Shown here: piece after piece, positions 53,374-56,499 of the stretch
Position numbering within the stretch: position 1 is the first letter of the stretch
Layout: each line of letters begins with the position of its first letter
Source: a virus
Strand: one strand, 5' to 3'
IMG/VR virus record: IMGVR_UViG_3300023179_000129
Span: 1 to 56,499 of that record
Length of the DNA: 56,499 nt
The notes under the pieces: model-generated
Told to the model about the DNA's origin: nothing
Database searches by the model: none
The model's input: only the letters and a program-made list of their open reading frames with translations
Translations under genes and position numbers: made by a program

Positions 53374-54522
53374 TTATATTAAAATATTCACTACTTCAGG
53401 ATAGTATCTACACACTTCTTCATTCTTATTATCATACTTGACAGCAGAAAGCACATATCTCATAGCATTTAATCTGCCAATTTTCTTGTCATTAGAATTT
53501 ATCACAACCCAAGGATTTTTGGTAGTTGATGTCTGTTGAAACATTTGCCTTTTGAAGTTTCCAATAATCTCAAATTTATCTAAAACCTTTGCGTCGTTTG
53601 GAGAAAACTTCCAATATTTCAATGGCGATTGTTGCCGTAACTCAAACCTTTTAATTTGTTTATCCTGAGTAATAGAAAACCATAATTTTATTAAAATAAC
53701 ACCGCTTCTGTTTATTTTTTCTTCCCATTTGTTAACATTAGACATAAAATCTTGATATTGGTCTTCACTGCAATATCCCATAGCAGGTTCTACAACCGCT
53801 CTATTATACCAACTCCTATCAAAGAAAACTATCTCACCACTATTTGGTAGATGCTTTTCGTATCTTGAAAACCAGTTATTTTTTTCTTCTTCTGTTGGAA
53901 TCCCCAAAGCAACAACTCTAAAGCCCTTTGGGTCTAAATATTCTGTAAACCTCTTTATAGTTGAACCCTTACCGGCGGCATCCCTTCCTTCAAACACAAT
54001 TGCTATTTTCTTTCCGGTTTTTTTAACCCACTCTTGAAGTTTTAACAACTCAATTTGAATTTGATATTTTTCTGACTCGTATTTTTCTCTACCAATTATC
54101 GAACCCTCACCTTCAAATTCATCAAAGTGACCGGAGTTTCCACCCCTAAGCAGATTCACTCTTGCTTCTACCGAGGTGTAATATTCATCAAAAGTTTCTC
54201 TAATTTTACGTTTTGTGTTTCTATTTTTAAGTTCAAGAATTTGATTTACTTTTCTTAAAAAAGTTTCAACATTTAACTCTTCCACAAATTCCGGCGTGAA
54301 TTCATTATTTAACTCACGCATAATGACCGGAATATCAACTTTTTCTAAATCTCCAAAGTTTAGCTGCTGGGTTTCTTGATCGTAGATGATACTAGATAGA
54401 ATATAGGTTCTGTATTCAGTTAGTCTATGTAAAAAATTATCTTTCAACTTTTTAAGAGATTCTGGGTCTAGGTCAGAAACTCTGAGATCTTCTAAGATAA
54501 AGTTTTGAAATCGTTTTAACAT
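53374..54522 (-). CDS. ppk2: Polyphosphate kinase 2 (PPK2) with capsid-targeting-like N-terminus
   Basis: In this 382-residue protein, residues about 140-380 form the PPK2 domain: Walker A G-R-D-A-A-G-K-G-S (179-187), lid and Y-L-D-P-K-G-F-R-V (about 195-203), Walker B F-F-D-R-S-W-Y-N-R (233-241), and W-F-S-I-T-Q-D-K-Q…R-F-E-L-R (about 285-300). PPK2 enzymes phosphorylate nucleoside mono- or diphosphates using polyphosphate, so a phage copy could refill NTP pools from host stores. The N-terminus M-L-K-R-F-Q-N-F-I-L-E-D-L fits the shared motif with an I-L-E site; residues about 15-130 are an extra helical domain. Both imply possible packaging in the virion. Confidence 0.92.
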   Translation of the reverse strand: MLKRFQNFILEDLRVSDLDPESLKKLKDNFLHRLTEYRTYILSSIIYDQETQQLNFGDLEKVDIPVIMRELNNEFTPEFVEELNVETFLRKVNQILELKNRNTKRKIRETFDEYYTSVEARVNLLRGGNSGHFDEFEGEGSIIGREKYESEKYQIQIELLKLQEWVKKTGKKIAIVFEGRDAAGKGSTIKRFTEYLDPKGFRVVALGIPTEEEKNNWFSRYEKHLPNSGEIVFFDRSWYNRAVVEPAMGYCSEDQYQDFMSNVNKWEEKINRSGVILIKLWFSITQDKQIKRFELRQQSPLKYWKFSPNDAKVLDKFEIIGNFKRQMFQQTSTTKNPWVVINSNDKKIGRLNAMRYVLSAVKYDNKNEEVCRYYPEVVNILI

Positions 54523-54542
54523 GTAGAAAATATTGATTTTAG

Positions 54543-54553
54543 TTATATATAAA
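54543..54553 (-). promoter_or_regulatory. AT-rich late-type promoter element before PPK2
   Basis: The minus strand reads tttatatataa about 20 bases upstream of the PPK2 ATG. Confidence 0.5.
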
Positions 54554-54637
54554 TTTTATGAAACAGGAATTTTAAAATCCATTTGAGATAAACAAAAACA
54601 AAGATCTATGATAGAATAAAAAACTATCATGGTGTAA

Positions 54638-55048
54638 ATGGAAAAGGTAGATAAATTTATTGAATTTTTAATTGACAACAGGTCAGATAGTCGAATAAAA
54701 ATCAGTAAAAAAATCAAATATGGTTTTAGATGTTATTTTTTAGTTTTTGAAATTGATCCAGCACCAGATAAAAACACACCTTATCCTTACCGAGAAAGGA
54801 TGGAAATAATTTTTGATGGTAGAAATAGATGCATTGAAGTTTATAGAGAAGATGAAGAAAATCCGATAGTTATAGAAAACGATACACTACTTGACAAATG
54901 GTCTAATAAAATAGAAGAGATATTATCAGAAAATATTGAAGACAAAGTTTTAGAAGTATTTAATAACTCTCTAAATAAATGTTTTAATAAAAACTTATAC
55001 AGAGATCTGCAAATTTTAAAATTATTTAAACAAGATGACACCCTATAA
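54638..55048 (+). CDS. Protein of unknown function
   Basis: This 136-residue alpha/beta protein begins M-E-K-V-D-K-F-I-E-F-L, with strands around residues 30-75 (R-C-Y-F-L-V-F-E-I; M-E-I-I-F-D-G) and a helical C-terminus. There is no recognised motif. Its last 14 bases overlap the start of the UvsY-like gene, so the two are co-translated. A link to recombination is possible by context only. Confidence 0.6.
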   Translation: MEKVDKFIEFLIDNRSDSRIKISKKIKYGFRCYFLVFEIDPAPDKNTPYPYRERMEIIFDGRNRCIEVYREDEENPIVIENDTLLDKWSNKIEEILSENIEDKVLEVFNNSLNKCFNKNLYRDLQILKLFKQDDTL

Positions 55049-55529
55049 CCAAGAAGAGTTAGATAGAATTGCCAAAGCAAAAGAAACTAATGATAAATTA
55101 GAAGAATTTTTTAATGAAAAAAGACTTGAGTGGAACAAACAAATCGAACCCCTATTTTCTGTTATTAAAATAGACCTGACACAATCTACATCAGCAAATA
55201 AAATCTTAGAAGCACAGGCTTTAGCTCTTACATTTAGACAACAAATTGGTGAACAAATTAATTTTTTTCTAAATAAAAGGAGTCGAGAAACGACTAAAAT
55301 CAAAAGGCTACGACAAGATAAATTTATTTTCTATGCAACAGGATTTGGAATCAAAACCAACTTAGGAGAAAAAGGAATACTTATTGATGGTCATTTAGCC
55401 GAAAACGACCGTATTTTGGAATTGATTGAGTCATATATTGAATTTCTAAGAGACACCACAAAAAACTTAGAGTCATTAGGGTATTCAATAAAAAACATGA
55501 TAGAGTTGATGAACTACTTAGGTCGATAG
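55035..55529 (+). CDS. uvsY: UvsY-like recombination mediator
   Basis: This 164-residue helical protein is built like T4 UvsY (137). It has a helix with A-L-T-F-R-Q-Q-I-G-E-Q-I-N-F-F (about residues 64-78), a basic strand-loop, then the final helices I-L-E-L-I-E-S-Y-I-E-F-L-R-D-T-T-K-N-L-E, and a closing S-L-G-Y-S-I-K-N-M-I-E. In T4 the matching end is S-R-G-F-A-I-K-H-I-Q. UvsY loads the UvsX recombinase onto ssDNA coated by gp32. UvsX and gp32 are not in the window. The call rests on overall pattern and the C-terminal match. Confidence 0.62.
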   Translation: MTPYNQEELDRIAKAKETNDKLEEFFNEKRLEWNKQIEPLFSVIKIDLTQSTSANKILEAQALALTFRQQIGEQINFFLNKRSRETTKIKRLRQDKFIFYATGFGIKTNLGEKGILIDGHLAENDRILELIESYIEFLRDTTKNLESLGYSIKNMIELMNYLGR

Positions 55530-55533
55530 TCGA

Positions 55534-56499
55534 CTAAACTCTTTTATTCCATTTAGTCTCAACTCCAAGTTTCTTTAATTCTAAATGGCCGTCAGAACAA
55601 TCATCACACAACTCTTCTTTTCCACGATAAGAAACCAAAATGTCGCCATTACAGAATTCACACTTTTCTTTTTTACCCCAAACGTCTTTTAACTTGAAAC
55701 CCCTTTTTAGACTAACATTAGACAATTCATCTTTGTCTTTTGACAAAAAAGCCATAGTGTCCACATAAGGATATGTTGAAAAATCACCTTTAACCTTTAC
55801 GGTGCAAACACCGTTTACTTCAGAACCTTTATAAATAAACTGCACACTTTGATTGATATAAGAAACATTATATTTTTTATACATCCAATCATTTTCGTCT
55901 GCAAATTTTCTAAACTTTATGATATCAGAATCACGATTTGTATAAACGCGGTCCATTAAAAATTTTGTAGGGGCAGGAGATTCTTTTAACTTCCAAACAA
56001 GTGCTCTCCCGTGAATTTTCCCATCTACGTCAATTAAAATAAGTAGTTTTACTTTTGTTTCATTTTCTGTATAAAGTTTGAAAGTTTTTTTTCCTTCATA
56101 TTTCATACAAGATCCACCTAATGTGCCTCCACTGGAAAAATAGTTTTCTAATTTATAGTAGTTTGCAATTTCGTCTCCGGTGACCAATTTAAATTGCAGA
56201 CCAGACTCAGTAGTTGCTTTAAATGCATTTACAAAATCTTCTAAATCTTTATCACTGATAGTTACGCCAAGTTGTGTTAGCATGTATCTAATCGCTCTTC
56301 CTACTTTTAATTCTGACCTACCGGGCATCTCATAGGGAAGTGCCGGACTTTCATCTTCATTCCAGTCATCCCAGGGAATTCTATTGGAACTTATAAAGGT
56401 AACTTTATCGTCTTTATCACTTATATCAAAAAAGTTTTGAGATAACTCACCAACCTCTTTTTCACCGATAGCACTAAGTAAGATTTCAGCAATTTCACC
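55534..56499 (-). CDS. Protein of unknown function with C-terminal zinc finger (5' end outside window)
   Basis: The frame is open from the right edge of the window, so the start is missing; an internal Met at 56328 is not needed. The visible 321 residues contain G-R-A-I-R-Y-M-L-T-Q-L-G-V (about 67-79 of the visible part), a beta-rich middle with G-K-I-H-G-R-A-L-V-W, and a C-terminal C-E-F-C…C-D-D-C zinc finger. The combination occurs in hypothetical proteins of large phages, and I know no function for it. It ends four bases from the UvsY-like gene stop, convergent to it. Confidence 0.68.
   Translation of the reverse strand, partial: GEIAEILLSAIGEKEVGELSQNFFDISDKDDKVTFISSNRIPWDDWNEDESPALPYEMPGRSELKVGRAIRYMLTQLGVTISDKDLEDFVNAFKATTESGLQFKLVTGDEIANYYKLENYFSSGGTLGGSCMKYEGKKTFKLYTENETKVKLLILIDVDGKIHGRALVWKLKESPAPTKFLMDRVYTNRDSDIIKFRKFADENDWMYKKYNVSYINQSVQFIYKGSEVNGVCTVKVKGDFSTYPYVDTMAFLSKDKDELSNVSLKRGFKLKDVWGKKEKCEFCNGDILVSYRGKEELCDDCSDGHLELKKLGVETKWNKRV

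Overview
The window is part of a large T4-like myovirus (Caudoviricetes) genome that probably infects a member of the Bacteroidota (Flavobacteriia-like). T4-family genes can be read directly from the proteins: recombination nuclease gp47, tail tube gp19, baseplate gp26 and gp25, tail sheath gp18, large terminase gp17, clamp loader gp44, tail completion gp15, a gp55-like late sigma factor, head completion gp4, major capsid gp23, a prohead protease/scaffold fusion (gp21/22), portal gp20 and a UvsY-like mediator. The host inference rests on AT-rich DNA, starts with no Shine-Dalgarno, a TAATATATAA-type element a few bases upstream of many start codons, a type II (beta-grasp) glutamine synthetase, a ClpS adaptor and a tmRNA tag that opens like Bacteroidota tags. 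No other source was used.

Layout. 1-2.7 kb: cupin-like fragment, gp47, and a degraded GIY-YIG homing endonuclease next to a zinc-finger HEG-type protein. 2.7-12 kb: tail tube, baseplate gp26 plus a small partner, a double-length tail sheath, a coiled-coil protein and an 898-residue unknown. 12-14.7 kb: small unknowns and a candidate small terminase. 14.7-17.6 kb: large terminase encoded as two genes, each carrying half of an intein inserted in the Walker A motif. 17.5-21.2 kb: ClpS, a HAD phosphatase, a spanin-like membrane pair, a Gly-Gln repeat protein and an isochorismatase-fold hydrolase. 21.2-25.8 kb: gp25, gp44, gp15, a large unknown and the sigma factor. 25.8-31.1 kb: glutamine synthetase, gp4, cupin, adenine methylase and NADAR protein. 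31.1-31.5 kb: a tmRNA. 31.5-41.3 kb: acidic protein, M28-like peptidase, NFACT-R protein, capsid, protease/scaffold, small unknowns and portal. 41.3-50.6 kb: nucleotidyltransferase, two glycosyltransferases, a 1450-residue Gly-Thr-Ser collagen-like fibre and another structural protein. 50.6-56.5 kb: small unknowns, a WYL-like protein, PPK2 polyphosphate kinase, a UvsY-like protein and a partial unknown.

How it fits together. Three themes go beyond ordinary T4 biology. (1) About a dozen unrelated proteins share an N-terminal Met-Lys-x-Ile-Lys-x-Phe-x-x-Phe motif, often followed by a (Leu/Ile)-x-Glu site. This resembles the T4 capsid-targeting sequence, so enzymes such as PPK2, a peptidase, an isochorismatase-fold hydrolase and an NFACT-R protein may be packaged in the head and delivered with the DNA. 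The protease/scaffold fusion carries 13 tandem 14-residue units, each with the same kind of cleavage site. (2) Translation quality control is represented three times: a tmRNA with an unusual 29-residue tag that does not end in a canonical degron, an NFACT-R (RqcH-like) domain protein and ClpS. (3) Two glycosyltransferases sit directly downstream of the Thr/Ser-rich repeat fibre, one of them TibC-like, suggesting self-glycosylation of the fibre. The split terminase intein, with a very short N-half, is of the rare atypical kind known from terminase genes.
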